In this document: piece after piece, positions 53,234-61,719 of the stretch
Numbering within the stretch: the first letter of the stretch is position 1
Layout: each line of letters begins with the position of its first letter
Assembly (NCBI GenBank): GCA_963726615.1
Contig: CAVSCX010000003.1
Location: forward strand, 248,001 to 312,000
Length of the DNA: 64,000 nt
Direction of reading: 5' to 3'
Source of the DNA: CAWDZK01 sp963726615
GTDB taxonomy: Bacteria > Actinomycetota > Actinomycetes > JACCUZ01
The notes under the pieces: generated by a model
Databases searched by the model: none
Told to the model about the DNA's origin: nothing
What the model saw: only the letters and a program-made list of their open reading frames with translations
Made by a program: the position numbers and the translations under genes

Positions 53234-54364
53234 TCAGTCGGCGGCGAGCGGCAGCCGCACCTCGAACCGGCAGCCGGGATGGTGGTTGGCCACCGCGATC
53301 ACCCCGCGATGCGCCTCGACGATGCCGCGGGCGATGGCCAGCCCGAAGCCGCCGCCCTGACCGTCCGCCGCCGTGCGCGCGGCACTGCCGCGGAACGCGG
53401 ACTCGAACAGCCTCGGCAGGTCGTCCTCGGGGATCCCGCCGCACCCGTCGGCGACAGTGAAGCGGACCAGGTCGTCGCCGGCGCCGCCGGCGCTCACCGC
53501 GATCGTCCCGTCGCTGGGGGTGTGCCGGATCGCGTTGAGCAGCAGGTTGCGCATGACCCGGCCGAACTCGTCCGGGTCCACCCGCACAGGCAGGTCGGAC
53601 CGCGTCTCGCCCACCAGCCGGACACCCTTGACCCGGGCCACCGGGTCGGCGCTGGCGAGCGCCTCGGCGAGCAGGTCCCCCGCCGCGACCCGTTCGAGGT
53701 GCAGCCGCATCGGCCCCTCGACGCGGGACAGCTCGAACAGGTCGGACACCATCTGGGCGAGGCGCTCGACCTCGACGCCGAGCTGCCGGTGGTACCGCTG
53801 CACGGTGTCCGGGTCGGTGACGACGCCGTCCTCCAGCGACTCGACCATGGCCCGCATCCCGGTGAGGGGGGTGCGCAGGTCGTGGCTCATCCCGGCGACG
53901 AGCTGCCGGCGGCTGTGCTCGGTGGCCCGGACGACCGCCTGCGCTCGCTCCAGCCGCAGGTGCGCGTCGTCGAGCGCCCGGGCCACCGTGCCCAGCTCGC
54001 CGGTCGGCATCGCCGGCGCACCGCCGTACGCCGGGCCGCCGACCAGCACCGCCGAGGCGGCCAGCGAGCGGCCGGCGCCGCGCAGCGAGCGCGCCAGCAC
54101 CAGCGACACCCCTGCCGCCGAGACCACGGCCAGGCCGCTGACCACGAGCACGACGTGCGAGTCGTGGTCGGACAGGAACATCGCCCTCGTGGTGAGCAGC
54201 ACGGCACCGGCCACCGTGGCGAGGGCGGCGCAGCTCGTGACGAGCAGGTGCGCCAGCACCGAGCGTCCGCGCAGCAGCCGCAGCAGCAGCCAGCCGGCTA
54301 CCAGCGCGGCGACCGCGCAGCCGGCGGTCAGCTGCACGACGACGGCGAGGTCGGCCCACGGCAT
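53234..54364 (-). CDS. Sensor histidine kinase
   Basis: A 376-residue HisKA/HATPase_c sensor. Three hydrophobic segments lie in the N-terminal 95 residues, with no large periplasmic sensor domain. The phosphoacceptor histidine is in LVAGMSHDLRTPLTGMRAM (about 155-175). The ATPase boxes are VMRNLLLNAIRHTPSDGTIA (N box), VADGCGGIPEDDL (G1) and GGGFGLAIARGIVEAH (G2). The ATG overlaps the response-regulator stop as TGATG. The signal is unknown; it may monitor the membrane. Confidence 0.93.
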   Translation of the reverse strand: MPWADLAVVVQLTAGCAVAALVAGWLLLRLLRGRSVLAHLLVTSCAALATVAGAVLLTTRAMFLSDHDSHVVLVVSGLAVVSAAGVSLVLARSLRGAGRSLAASAVLVGGPAYGGAPAMPTGELGTVARALDDAHLRLERAQAVVRATEHSRRQLVAGMSHDLRTPLTGMRAMVESLEDGVVTDPDTVQRYHRQLGVEVERLAQMVSDLFELSRVEGPMRLHLERVAAGDLLAEALASADPVARVKGVRLVGETRSDLPVRVDPDEFGRVMRNLLLNAIRHTPSDGTIAVSAGGAGDDLVRFTVADGCGGIPEDDLPRLFESAFRGSAARTAADGQGGGFGLAIARGIVEAHRGVIAVANHHPGCRFEVRLPLAAD

Positions 54365-55062
54365 CACGTCTGCTCCTGCGGCTGGTAGCGGTAGCCCGAG
54401 CCCCACACGGTCAGCACCCGGCGCGGGTCGGCCGGGTCGTCCTCCAGCTTCCCGCGGAGCCGGCGCACGTGCACCGTCACCGTGGACTCGTCGCCGACGG
54501 TCCAGCCCCACACGCTGGCCAGCAGCTCCTTGCGGGAGAACACCTGCCCGGGGTTGCTGAGGAAGAAGGCGAGCAGGTCGAACTCGCGGGTGGTGAGCGT
54601 GAGCTCGGCCCCGGACCGGACCGCGTGGCGGGCGCCGAGGTCGACGACAAGGTCGCCGTCGCGCTGGAGGCCGACCTGCCGGGTTCCGGCCGAGCCGCGG
54701 GCCCGGCGCAGCACGGCCCGGACCCGCAGGGTCAGCTCGCGGGGGCTGAACGGCTTGGTCACGTAGTCGTCCGCGCCGACCTCCAGGCCGGCGACCCTGT
54801 CGTTCTCCGCGCCGAGCGCGGTGAGCAGGACCACCGGCGTCGTGACCGACTGGCGCAGCCGCCGACAGACCTCGAGCCCGTCCAGGCCGGGCAGCATGAT
54901 GTCGAGCACGACAAGGTCCGGCTTGCCGTTGAGGGCGCGGTGCAGGGCGGTCGGCCCGTCGGTGACGTGCTCGACCTCGTGGCCGTCGCGGACGAGGTAG
55001 CGGGCGACGACGTCGGCGATCGTCGGGTCGTCCTCGGCGAGCAGGATCCTGGTGCGCGCCAC
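54364..55062 (-). CDS. OmpR family response regulator
   Basis: A 232-residue receiver plus winged-helix protein. The receiver has the acidic pair in ILLAEDDPTIADVV, the phosphorylated Asp in LVVLDIMLPGLDGLEV (about 53) and the Lys of YVTKPFSPRELTLRV. The DNA-binding domain has LTTREFDLLAFFLSNPGQVF and VHVRRLRGKLEDDP. GTG 55062 has a GGAGG Shine-Dalgarno sequence. It forms an operon with the kinase. Targets are unknown; the flanking epimerase and GT genes are candidates. Confidence 0.95.
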   Translation of the reverse strand: MARTRILLAEDDPTIADVVARYLVRDGHEVEHVTDGPTALHRALNGKPDLVVLDIMLPGLDGLEVCRRLRQSVTTPVVLLTALGAENDRVAGLEVGADDYVTKPFSPRELTLRVRAVLRRARGSAGTRQVGLQRDGDLVVDLGARHAVRSGAELTLTTREFDLLAFFLSNPGQVFSRKELLASVWGWTVGDESTVTVHVRRLRGKLEDDPADPRRVLTVWGSGYRYQPQEQT

Positions 55063-55132
55063 GACCGGACCTCCCTCCGCACGACGGCTCTGCCCCGACG
55101 CTAGGCCAGCGACGGCCCCGCTGCCCGGTCCG

Positions 55133-56206
55133 TCACCGACCTGTAAGACCTGGCGGAGCAGTGCGAGCGCCGCCGTCACCTGCCTCGGCCGCGAAGTCCG
55201 CCATCCCCTCGGCCAGCCGGACCGCGGCCCGGAACCCGAGGTCCTGTCCCGCCCGGGCCGGGGAGGCGACCACGTGCCGGACGTCGCCGAGCCGGAACTC
55301 GCCGGTGACCACCGGCGCCGGACCGCCGAGGGCGTCGGCCAGTGCCGCTGCCATCCCTCCGACCGTCTCCGGCCGCCCGCTCGCCACGTTGTACGCGGTG
55401 ACCCGTCCCGACTCGGCCTCCGGGTGCTCGAGCGCGAGCCGGTTCGCCACGGCGACGTCGCGCACGTGGACGAAGTCGCGCAGCTGTCCCCCGTCCTCGA
55501 AGACGCGGGGCGGCTCGCCGCGCAGCAGGGCGGACCGGAACAGCGCCGCGACACCGGCGTACGGCGTGTCCCGCGGCAGCCGGCGGCCGTAGACGTTGTG
55601 GTAGCGCAGCGCCACCGCGGACCCGCCGGTGACCCCGGCCCAGGTCGCTGCCAGGTGCTCCTGGGCGACCTTGGTGGCGGCGTATCCGTTCCGGGGGTCG
55701 AGCGGCGCGGACTCGTCCACCTCGCGCACCGCGAGCGGCTGCGCGCAGCGCGGGCAGGCCGGCTCGAACCGGCCCCGCTCCAGGTCGGCCACCGTTCTCG
55801 GCAGCGGGCTGACGGCACCGTGGGTGGCGCAGTCGTAGCCGCCTTCGCCGTAGACGACCATGGACGAGGCGAGGACGAGCCGGTCGACGTCCGCGCCGGC
55901 CAGGGCCGCGAGCAGGACAGCCGTGCCCAGGTCGTTGCGCCGCACGTAGTCGGCCAGGTCGGCGACGCCCTGCCCGAGCCCCACCTTCGCGGCCTGGTGG
56001 CTGACCGCGTCGACGCCGGCGACCGCCGCGGCCACCACCTGCGGGTCGGCCAGGTCGCCGACCCGCAGCTCGACGCCGTCGGGCAGGTGGTCGCGGGTCG
56101 AGGTGGACAGGTCGTCGAGCACGCGCACGTCGTGGCCAGCCGCACGCAGCTCCTCGACGACGTGCGAGCCGACGAAGCCGCAGCCGCCGGTGACCAGGAC
56201 GTGCAT
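55133..56206 (-). CDS. NAD-dependent epimerase, dTDP-L-rhamnose 4-epimerase-like
   Basis: A 357-residue extended SDR. The NAD loop is VLVTGGCGFVGSHVVEEL (about 3-20), the catalytic serine region is LASSMVVYGEGGYDC, and the Tyr-Lys pair is in NGYAATKVAQEHL. An insert with two cysteines (FEPACPRCAQPLAVREVDES) resembles the zinc-knuckle loop of dTDP-L-rhamnose 4-epimerase and related enzymes. ALRYHNVYGRRLPRDTPYAG and RDFVHVRDVAVAN are also typical. A strong GAGGAGGAG precedes the ATG at 56206. It may provide activated sugar to the adjacent glycosyltransferases. Confidence 0.88.
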   Translation of the reverse strand: MHVLVTGGCGFVGSHVVEELRAAGHDVRVLDDLSTSTRDHLPDGVELRVGDLADPQVVAAAVAGVDAVSHQAAKVGLGQGVADLADYVRRNDLGTAVLLAALAGADVDRLVLASSMVVYGEGGYDCATHGAVSPLPRTVADLERGRFEPACPRCAQPLAVREVDESAPLDPRNGYAATKVAQEHLAATWAGVTGGSAVALRYHNVYGRRLPRDTPYAGVAALFRSALLRGEPPRVFEDGGQLRDFVHVRDVAVANRLALEHPEAESGRVTAYNVASGRPETVGGMAAALADALGGPAPVVTGEFRLGDVRHVVASPARAGQDLGFRAAVRLAEGMADFAAEAGDGGARTAPPGLTGR

Positions 56207-56322
56207 AGGCTCCTCCTCGTGGCGACACTCGGCTCGACTGACGTTCCGGACGAGCGAAGCATGCCCGATGCCGCTGCCGCTGCCGGTCCTCAAGCCGGTG
56301 CAGGGCCCATGGCGACTCCCGC

Positions 56323-57099
56323 GTGAGCCCACGCCGCCGGCTGTTCGTCGTCGCGGTGGCCCTGGTCGCCGTGCTCGTCGCGGTGATCGCGGCAGTCCTG
56401 GTCCGGCAGGACGGTGACGGCACGGACGCCGTCGCCCAGGCCCGGCCCGGCCCGGTGCTGCTCGTCCCCGGGTACGGCGGCGGCGTGACCGCGCTCGACC
56501 GGCTGGCCGAGGTGCTGCGGGCCGCCGGTCGCGAGGCCACGGTGGTGACCCTGCCCGGCGACGGGACCGGTCCGCTGGCGGCCCAAGCGGCGGCGCTCGC
56601 GGCCCAGGCCGCAGCGGCGGTGGCGGGAGGAGCGCCGTCGGTCGACGTCGTCGGCTACTCGGCCGGCGGCGTCGTCGCGCGGCTCTGGGTCGCCGAGCAG
56701 GGCGGGGCGGCGCTGGCGCGGCGGGTGGTGACGCTGGGCTCCCCCCAGCACGGCACCGAGATCGCCGGGCTGGCAAGCGTCCTGGCGCCGGGGTCGTGCC
56801 CGGCGGCCTGCCAGGAGCTCGCCCCCGACAGCGCGCTGCTCGGCCGGCTGAACCGCGGCGACGAGACGCCGCCGGGTCCGCGGTGGGTGAGCATCTGGAG
56901 CACGGGTGACGAGGTGGTCACCCCGCCGTCGAGCGCATCGCTCGCGGGTGCGCTGGACATCCCGCTGCAGGACGTCTGCCCCGGCCGGCAGGTCGGGCAC
57001 GGTCAGCTGCCCACCGACCCGGCGGTGCAGGCGCTGGTGGTGGCGGCACTGGGCGTGCCCGCGCCGACCCGGCCGTCGACCTGCCCGGCTGGTCGCTGA
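56323..57099 (+). CDS. Secreted/anchored alpha/beta-hydrolase, lipase-like
   Basis: A 258-residue hydrolase. The N-terminus has a signal/anchor helix (about 5-27). The oxyanion region is GPVLLVPGYGGGVTALDRL and the nucleophile elbow is VDVVGYSAGGVVARLW (Ser about 113). The acid is likely in WSTGDEVVTPPSSAS, and the His in QVGHGQLPTDPAV. This resembles actinobacterial lipase class 2/LipT-like esterases. Acts outside the membrane on lipids or esters, inferred. Starts with GTG; divergent from the epimerase. Confidence 0.85.
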   Translation: MSPRRRLFVVAVALVAVLVAVIAAVLVRQDGDGTDAVAQARPGPVLLVPGYGGGVTALDRLAEVLRAAGREATVVTLPGDGTGPLAAQAAALAAQAAAAVAGGAPSVDVVGYSAGGVVARLWVAEQGGAALARRVVTLGSPQHGTEIAGLASVLAPGSCPAACQELAPDSALLGRLNRGDETPPGPRWVSIWSTGDEVVTPPSSASLAGALDIPLQDVCPGRQVGHGQLPTDPAVQALVVAALGVPAPTRPSTCPAGR

Positions 57100-57108
57100 C
57101 GGCCGGCG

Positions 57109-58020
57109 TCAAGCCCGGAAGTACTCGACCGACTCGGTGAGCACGACGGCGTAGCCACCGGCCGGCACCGCCGCCAGCAGCTCGGGGGCCGTGGCGGAGC
57201 GACGTGCGACCACGATCGTGTACTCCCCGCCGTAGCCCGTCAGCGCCGTCTCCGGCGAGCCGGAGTCCAGCCAGGACACCGACAGCGTGCGCCGTTCCAG
57301 GTTCCCGCCGTCGGCAGCGCTCCGGACGTACTCGGCCGACGGCAGGTCGCCGGCGCTGTAGATCCCGTCCCCGCCGATGGTCCCGGAATCGCGCGGCTGT
57401 CCGGCCAGCGGCACCCAGTAGCCGAGCAGCACCTGGTCCATCGTCATCGGGTCACGCGGCTCCCATCCGGCCGCGCGCAGGCCCGCGTCCAGAGCGCCCA
57501 TCTCGGCCGGGAAGGAGTCGCCGAGCAGGGCCGCCCCGTCCGCTCCCGTCCCGTCAGGGAGGTCCGAGCCGGGCACCGGCAGCGGCACGACCCGCACCGA
57601 CCCGGGCGCGGCGAGCGGCACCGACTGGGGAACCGCGACGACGGTCCGGTGACTGCGGTGGCAGACCAGGTCGAAGTCGTCGTCGATCTTGAAGTTGTGC
57701 TGTCCGGTCCGGCAGTCGGGGGAGGACGCGGCCGAGCCGACCACGGCCGATCCCGCCGCCAGCGCCGGAGCCGCGACCCGGCCGCCCAGCCGACGGCCGC
57801 CCGTCTCGAGCGAGTCGGCCGCTCGCTCACCGGCCGCGACCACCTGCGCGTCCTCCGCCGCCGGGCCGCCGCCGCTGAACACGTCGTCCAGGCCACCCGA
57901 GACAGCGGCGACAAGCCACAGCACGAAGACACCGAGCGCGACCAGCAGGGCGACCAGGACGCCCACCACCCACAGGACGACCCGCCGTCGGGCACCGGCA
58001 CCTGCTGCGCTGCTGCTCAT
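57109..58020 (-). CDS. Membrane-anchored conserved hypothetical protein
   Basis: A 303-residue protein with one transmembrane helix (about 15-40) and an extracytoplasmic part. I do not recognise the family. Two cysteines occur in SPDCRTGQHNFKID and DLVCHRSHRTVV, possibly a disulfide. The C-terminal half has LLGYWVPLAGQPRDSG and YGGEYTIVVARRSATAPELL. ATG 58020 is the first in a poor translation-initiation context; the GTG three codons upstream is an alternative. It converges on the lipase gene. Confidence 0.65.
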   Translation of the reverse strand: MSSSAAGAGARRRVVLWVVGVLVALLVALGVFVLWLVAAVSGGLDDVFSGGGPAAEDAQVVAAGERAADSLETGGRRLGGRVAAPALAAGSAVVGSAASSPDCRTGQHNFKIDDDFDLVCHRSHRTVVAVPQSVPLAAPGSVRVVPLPVPGSDLPDGTGADGAALLGDSFPAEMGALDAGLRAAGWEPRDPMTMDQVLLGYWVPLAGQPRDSGTIGGDGIYSAGDLPSAEYVRSAADGGNLERRTLSVSWLDSGSPETALTGYGGEYTIVVARRSATAPELLAAVPAGGYAVVLTESVEYFRA

Positions 58021-58110
58021 GACGTCCACGGTGCCCGTCGGCGGGCGGGCCGGGCATCCGCTCGGGTACTCAGACCGGGTGGCATCCGGGTGATGTTCGG
58101 CCGCCCGGGA

Positions 58111-58183
58111 GCACGAACGACGGAGGAACGGGCCACCGGACCGCCATGGGGCCGCCACCGGCGCATCGTTCCGTCGTTGGTGC
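58111..58183. repeat. Bulged inverted repeat upstream of the anchored-protein gene
   Basis: Arms gcac-g-aacgacgg-agg-aacg (58111-58130) and cgtt-ccgtcgtt-g-gtgc (58167-58183) pair with a mismatch and a 3-nt bulge; the loop has 36 nt. It sits in the 204-bp gap between the permease end and the gene at 58020. Confidence 0.55.
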
Positions 58184-58224
58184 CGGCTGCCGGGCTACCA
58201 GGGCGGCGGCCTCAGCCGGTGACG

Positions 58225-59046
58225 TCAGCTGGTGACGTCCTTGGTCGAGAAGCCGGCCCAGGCCAGGCCGAGGAAGACGACGGCATAGGCACCCTGCACG
58301 AGGACGCCGAGCCGGACGTCGTGCCACAGGATCGGGTCGCGGAAGAAGTCGACCCAGGCCAGCCAGTAGCGGGTGGGCAGGTACTGCTTGACCGACGACG
58401 CGGCATCCAGGGTGACCAGCACCTGGCTCATCACCAGGACGGCGAGTGCTCCGAGCGCTGCGCCCAGCGGCGAGTCGGTGAGGGTGGACAGGAACAGTGC
58501 GACGGCAGCGACGCCGAGCATCGACCAGGAGATGTAGAGGATGACCAGCACGGTGCGGGCGGTGAGCTGGGCCGGCGTGAGCGTGCTGCCGGACAGGCCG
58601 GTCACGACCTCCGCGGGAGAGCCGGGCTCCGGCACGAACAGGTGCGTGCCGACGACGTACGCCGTGGCCGCGACGGCGGTCACCGAGACGACGAGGAACG
58701 TCATCACCGACACCAGCTTGGCGAACAGCAGCCGGGTGCGCCCGACCGGCCGGACCAGCAGGTAGCGCAGGGTGCCGGCAGCGGACTCGCCGGCCACCGC
58801 GTCACCGGCCACCACGGCCACGGCGACAGGGAGGAACAGCGGCAGGACGATGCCCAGCGCGGCCGCCGGGAAGAGCGCCCCGTTGGCCAGCACCGCCGAC
58901 AGGAACGCCGGGCCCTCGCCGGGCCGCGGGGCCACGTCGGTCGCCGCGAGGAACACCGCCACGACGGTGGGCAGCAGGCAGAGCAGCCCGATGGTCACCC
59001 AGGTCCGCGGGCGGCGGAACAGCTTGGTCAGCTCGACGAGGGTCAT
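58225..59046 (-). CDS. ABC-2 type transporter permease
   Basis: A 273-residue membrane protein with six helices, typical of ABC-2 permeases that partner one ATPase. First the cytoplasmic elbow TLVELTKLFRRPRTWVTIG, then helices with ALGIVLPLFLPVAVAVVAGD, GESAAGTLRYLLVRPVGR (conserved loop), and LVSVMTFLVVSVTAVAAT. The ATG overlaps the ATPase gene stop as ATGA. Substrate is unknown; ABC-2 systems export drugs, glycans or peptides. Confidence 0.9.
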   Translation of the reverse strand: MTLVELTKLFRRPRTWVTIGLLCLLPTVVAVFLAATDVAPRPGEGPAFLSAVLANGALFPAAALGIVLPLFLPVAVAVVAGDAVAGESAAGTLRYLLVRPVGRTRLLFAKLVSVMTFLVVSVTAVAATAYVVGTHLFVPEPGSPAEVVTGLSGSTLTPAQLTARTVLVILYISWSMLGVAAVALFLSTLTDSPLGAALGALAVLVMSQVLVTLDAASSVKQYLPTRYWLAWVDFFRDPILWHDVRLGVLVQGAYAVVFLGLAWAGFSTKDVTS

Positions 59047-59984
59047 CGTCCGGCCGCACCGGGACCGTCACCGGCGACGCGGTCCGAGCCAGGACCGGTG
59101 AGCTCCAGGACGACCTCCTCGAGTGTGCGCCGCTCGGCGCGCAGCTCGGCGAGTCGGACGCCGCTCGCGACGAGCAGCCCCGCCAGCTCGTGCGGATTCG
59201 GGTGCCGGACCAGGAGCAGGTCGCCGTCGCGGTGCTCGACCCGGCCGTCCAGGACGGCCACGGCGGCGTCCGGGTCGGGCGTGCGGACCACGACGCGGCC
59301 GGTCGGCGCCTGCATGGCGGCGATGTCGTCCTGGGCGACGAGCCGGCCGGCCTGCAGGACACCCACCCTGGTGCACAGGCTCTCGACCTCGCTGAGCAGG
59401 TGGCTCGAGACGAACAGCGTGGTGCCGCCGCGGTTGAGGTCGAGCAGCAGGTCCCGGACCTCCCGGATCCCCTGCGGGTCCAGGCCGTTGGTCGGCTCGT
59501 CCAGCACCAGCAGCTGCGGCCGGCGAAGCAGTGCGCCGGCCAGCCCGAGCCGGGCCCGCATGCCGAGCGAGTAGGCCTTGACCGGCCGGCGCCCGATGCC
59601 GTCGAGCCCGACCTGCTCCAGCGCCGCGGCGATCCGTCGTCGCCGGGTACGCCGGCTGCCGCCCGGCCCGGCGGCATCGAGCAGCGCCAGGTTGGCGCGC
59701 GCGGAGAGGTGGCCGTAGGCGGCGGGGCCCTCGATCAGCGCTCCGACGTCAGGGAGGGCGCCCCGGGCCGGACCCGGCATCCGGCGGCCGAGCAGCTGCA
59801 CCGAGCCGGCCGTGGGGTAGACCAGGCCGAGCAGCATCCGCACCGTGGTGGTCTTGCCGGAGCCGTTCGGGCCGAGGAAGCCGTACCGGTCCCCCTCGGC
59901 CACCTCGAGGGACACGTCGTCGACGGCGAGCACGCGGCCGAAACGCTTGGTGAGCCCCTCGGTGACGATGGCGGGGCGGGTCAT
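59043..59984 (-). CDS. ABC transporter ATP-binding protein
   Basis: A 313-residue ATPase. Walker A is YGFLGPNGSGKTTTVRMLLG (about 38-57), signature AYSLGMRARLGLAGALLR and Walker B LLVLDEPTNGLDPQGIREV (about 153-171). The C-terminal part (about 215-313) is the usual regulatory domain of the DrrA/CcmA-like group. ATG 59984 is preferred; the longer frame overlaps the LolA-like gene. It forms an operon with the permease and the LolA/RseB-like gene 13 bp upstream. Confidence 0.93.
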   Translation of the reverse strand: MTRPAIVTEGLTKRFGRVLAVDDVSLEVAEGDRYGFLGPNGSGKTTTVRMLLGLVYPTAGSVQLLGRRMPGPARGALPDVGALIEGPAAYGHLSARANLALLDAAGPGGSRRTRRRRIAAALEQVGLDGIGRRPVKAYSLGMRARLGLAGALLRRPQLLVLDEPTNGLDPQGIREVRDLLLDLNRGGTTLFVSSHLLSEVESLCTRVGVLQAGRLVAQDDIAAMQAPTGRVVVRTPDPDAAVAVLDGRVEHRDGDLLLVRHPNPHELAGLLVASGVRLAELRAERRTLEEVVLELTGPGSDRVAGDGPGAAGR

Positions 59985-59997
59985 CCCTGGGTCGCGT

Positions 59998-61140
59998 TCA
60001 TCGCAGCGACGGAGGGTTGTCGAGCAGGTCGCGGGCGGCATCCTGCAGCACTGCCGGGACGACGGTGCCGGCCAGCAGGTAGGACCGGCGGCCCCGGCCA
60101 GGGGTGGCGGAGCGCACGACGACGGCGTTGAGCAGCGGGGTTCCGATCAGCACCGCATCGCCGCCGGTGCCGACGTCAAGCGGTAGGCCGCCTCCGGCGG
60201 TGGCGGCCTCCGAGGCCGACCGGCCGAGCCGGTCCCACAACGGCAGCACGACGAACCGGGCGAGGCCGCGCCCGTAGGTGGCGGAGCCGCCGCCACCGCC
60301 CAGCAGCCCGGGGCTGCGGCCGGAGCCGGCCAGCCGGGTCGGGAGCGCGAACGGCGCGTACCTGTCGACGGCCGTGGCGAGATCGGGGGTCACCGTCGTG
60401 CGCACGCGGGCCGAGGGCGGCACCCGGGGGCGGACCGTTCGGGCGGGCGGTCGGTCGAAGGACACCTCGACGAACGTCGTGCGCAGCGCGGGGGCGTCAC
60501 TGCCCCGCGGCACCACCAGCAGCGAGAGCGGCAGCCCGGTGGCGGTGTCGACGTACAGGTCCAGCCGGCCCACCGTGCTCGACTCGTCGGCCGGCACGAT
60601 GCGGACGCCGTCGGCGTCCCGGCCGGCCACCCGCCGAGCCGGCAGCGGCGTGACCCGGTCCCGCCGGCTGACTCCGGCCAGCGCGCGCCGGGCCGCCTGC
60701 GGCGGCAGCAGGTCGTCGACCCGGGGCAGGCGCACCGGCGAGACCCCCACCTGCTGGACGACCGCCGAGGACTCGAAGTCCCAGGTCTGCACGCCGCCGG
60801 GGATCGCATAGCTGCCGGACTCGCCGGTCGGGGTGATCCGGTCGACCCGCCAGGACTGCGACGACCGCCACCAGACCCGGGCGCGGGTGGTGCCACCCAG
60901 GAGCGCGGCCACGTTGCCCAGCCGCGGGAGGTCCGGCAGGCCGAGCGTGCCGGTGCTGTCGGCCAGGCCGGCGTGTGCGACGCCGGCCGAGTGCCGGGCC
61001 GTCGCCACCAGCTGCTGCGGGGTCCGGCCGGACTCGTGCGCCGGCAGCCGGGCGTACGCAGGCGGGGCGAGCGCGACCGCGGTCATCCCCACGAGGGCGA
61101 GGGCCCACCGGCGGGCGGTCCCCGCCGTGACCACGCTCAT
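59998..61140 (-). CDS. Exported LolA/RseB(MucB)-like protein
   Basis: A 380-residue exported protein with a signal peptide (about 1-30, ending AYA). The N-terminal half resembles the LolA/RseB beta fold: TPQQLVATARHSAGVAHAGL, ARVWWRSSQSWRVDRITPT, SYAIPGGVQTWDFESSAVVQ and GRLDLYVDTATGLPLSLLVV. The C-terminal region has a glycine-rich stretch and a possible helix. Co-occurrence with the ABC-2 pair suggests it binds or hands over a lipophilic cargo, or senses it. TAGCGT lies 6 nt before the ATG, so the operon may be leaderless. Confidence 0.82.
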   Translation of the reverse strand: MSVVTAGTARRWALALVGMTAVALAPPAYARLPAHESGRTPQQLVATARHSAGVAHAGLADSTGTLGLPDLPRLGNVAALLGGTTRARVWWRSSQSWRVDRITPTGESGSYAIPGGVQTWDFESSAVVQQVGVSPVRLPRVDDLLPPQAARRALAGVSRRDRVTPLPARRVAGRDADGVRIVPADESSTVGRLDLYVDTATGLPLSLLVVPRGSDAPALRTTFVEVSFDRPPARTVRPRVPPSARVRTTVTPDLATAVDRYAPFALPTRLAGSGRSPGLLGGGGGSATYGRGLARFVVLPLWDRLGRSASEAATAGGGLPLDVGTGGDAVLIGTPLLNAVVVRSATPGRGRRSYLLAGTVVPAVLQDAARDLLDNPPSLR

Positions 61141-61146
61141 GCCCCC

Positions 61147-61152
61147 ACGCTA
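61147..61152 (-). promoter_or_regulatory. -10 box of the LolA-like/ABC operon (leaderless)
   Basis: TAGCGT on the minus strand, then 6 nt to the ATG at 61140. Confidence 0.6.
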
Positions 61153-61176
61153 CGTCGCGCCCGGGCCGCCGGCGGA

Positions 61177-61617
61177 TCACGACCTCCGGTCGCCACCCGC
61201 GAGGTCGGGGCCACGGTCGGGCAGCCTGCGCTCGATGGTGGCGAGCCGCTGCTCGAGCGAGGCGAGCGCGCGGAGGATCGCCGCGTCGGTGGCCTCGTCG
61301 CGGATGTCGCGGGGCTGCTCCTCCTCCCGGACGAACAGCGCCGCGAGCGACGCGCTGACCATCGCGAGCAGCAGGAAGCCAAGGATCATGAGCACGGCCG
61401 ACAGCACCTGCCCCGAGACCGTCTCCGGCGGCTCACCGACGAAGCCCACCGTGGTGAGCAGGCTGACCGCCCACCACAGGCCGGCCCAGTACGACGTCAC
61501 GGTGCGCGACTCGATCGCGGCGGAGGCACCGGCCGCCACGACCACCACCACGATCGCGCCGGTCAGCGCCGGGACCAGCCACGTCGCATCGAGATGGGGC
61601 CGCCGAATCTTCGCCAT
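61177..61617 (-). CDS. Two-helix potassium-channel-like protein
   Basis: A 146-residue protein with a Kir/KcsA-type pore plan: helix 1 (WLVPALTGAIVVVVVAAGAS), a pore loop with WAVSLLTTVGFVGEPPE, helix 2 (VLMILGFLLLAMVSASLAAL) and a C-terminal coiled coil (ILRALASLEQRLATIERRL). The selectivity filter reads TVGFV instead of the usual TVGYG, so ion preference may differ. The ATG at 61617 has GAGGA upstream. It lies about 36 bp downstream of the LolA-like gene start region. Function inferred from pore geometry only. Confidence 0.8.
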   Translation of the reverse strand: MAKIRRPHLDATWLVPALTGAIVVVVVAAGASAAIESRTVTSYWAGLWWAVSLLTTVGFVGEPPETVSGQVLSAVLMILGFLLLAMVSASLAALFVREEEQPRDIRDEATDAAILRALASLEQRLATIERRLPDRGPDLAGGDRRS

Positions 61618-61719
61618 GGGTGTCCTCACACTCGGGCCGGGTGGCCGGTGCCGGCGCTTGTTGCCTCCGGTAGCGACGACCCGACGACCACGATCGTCTA
61701 CCACCGGCCGGAGGAGCCG

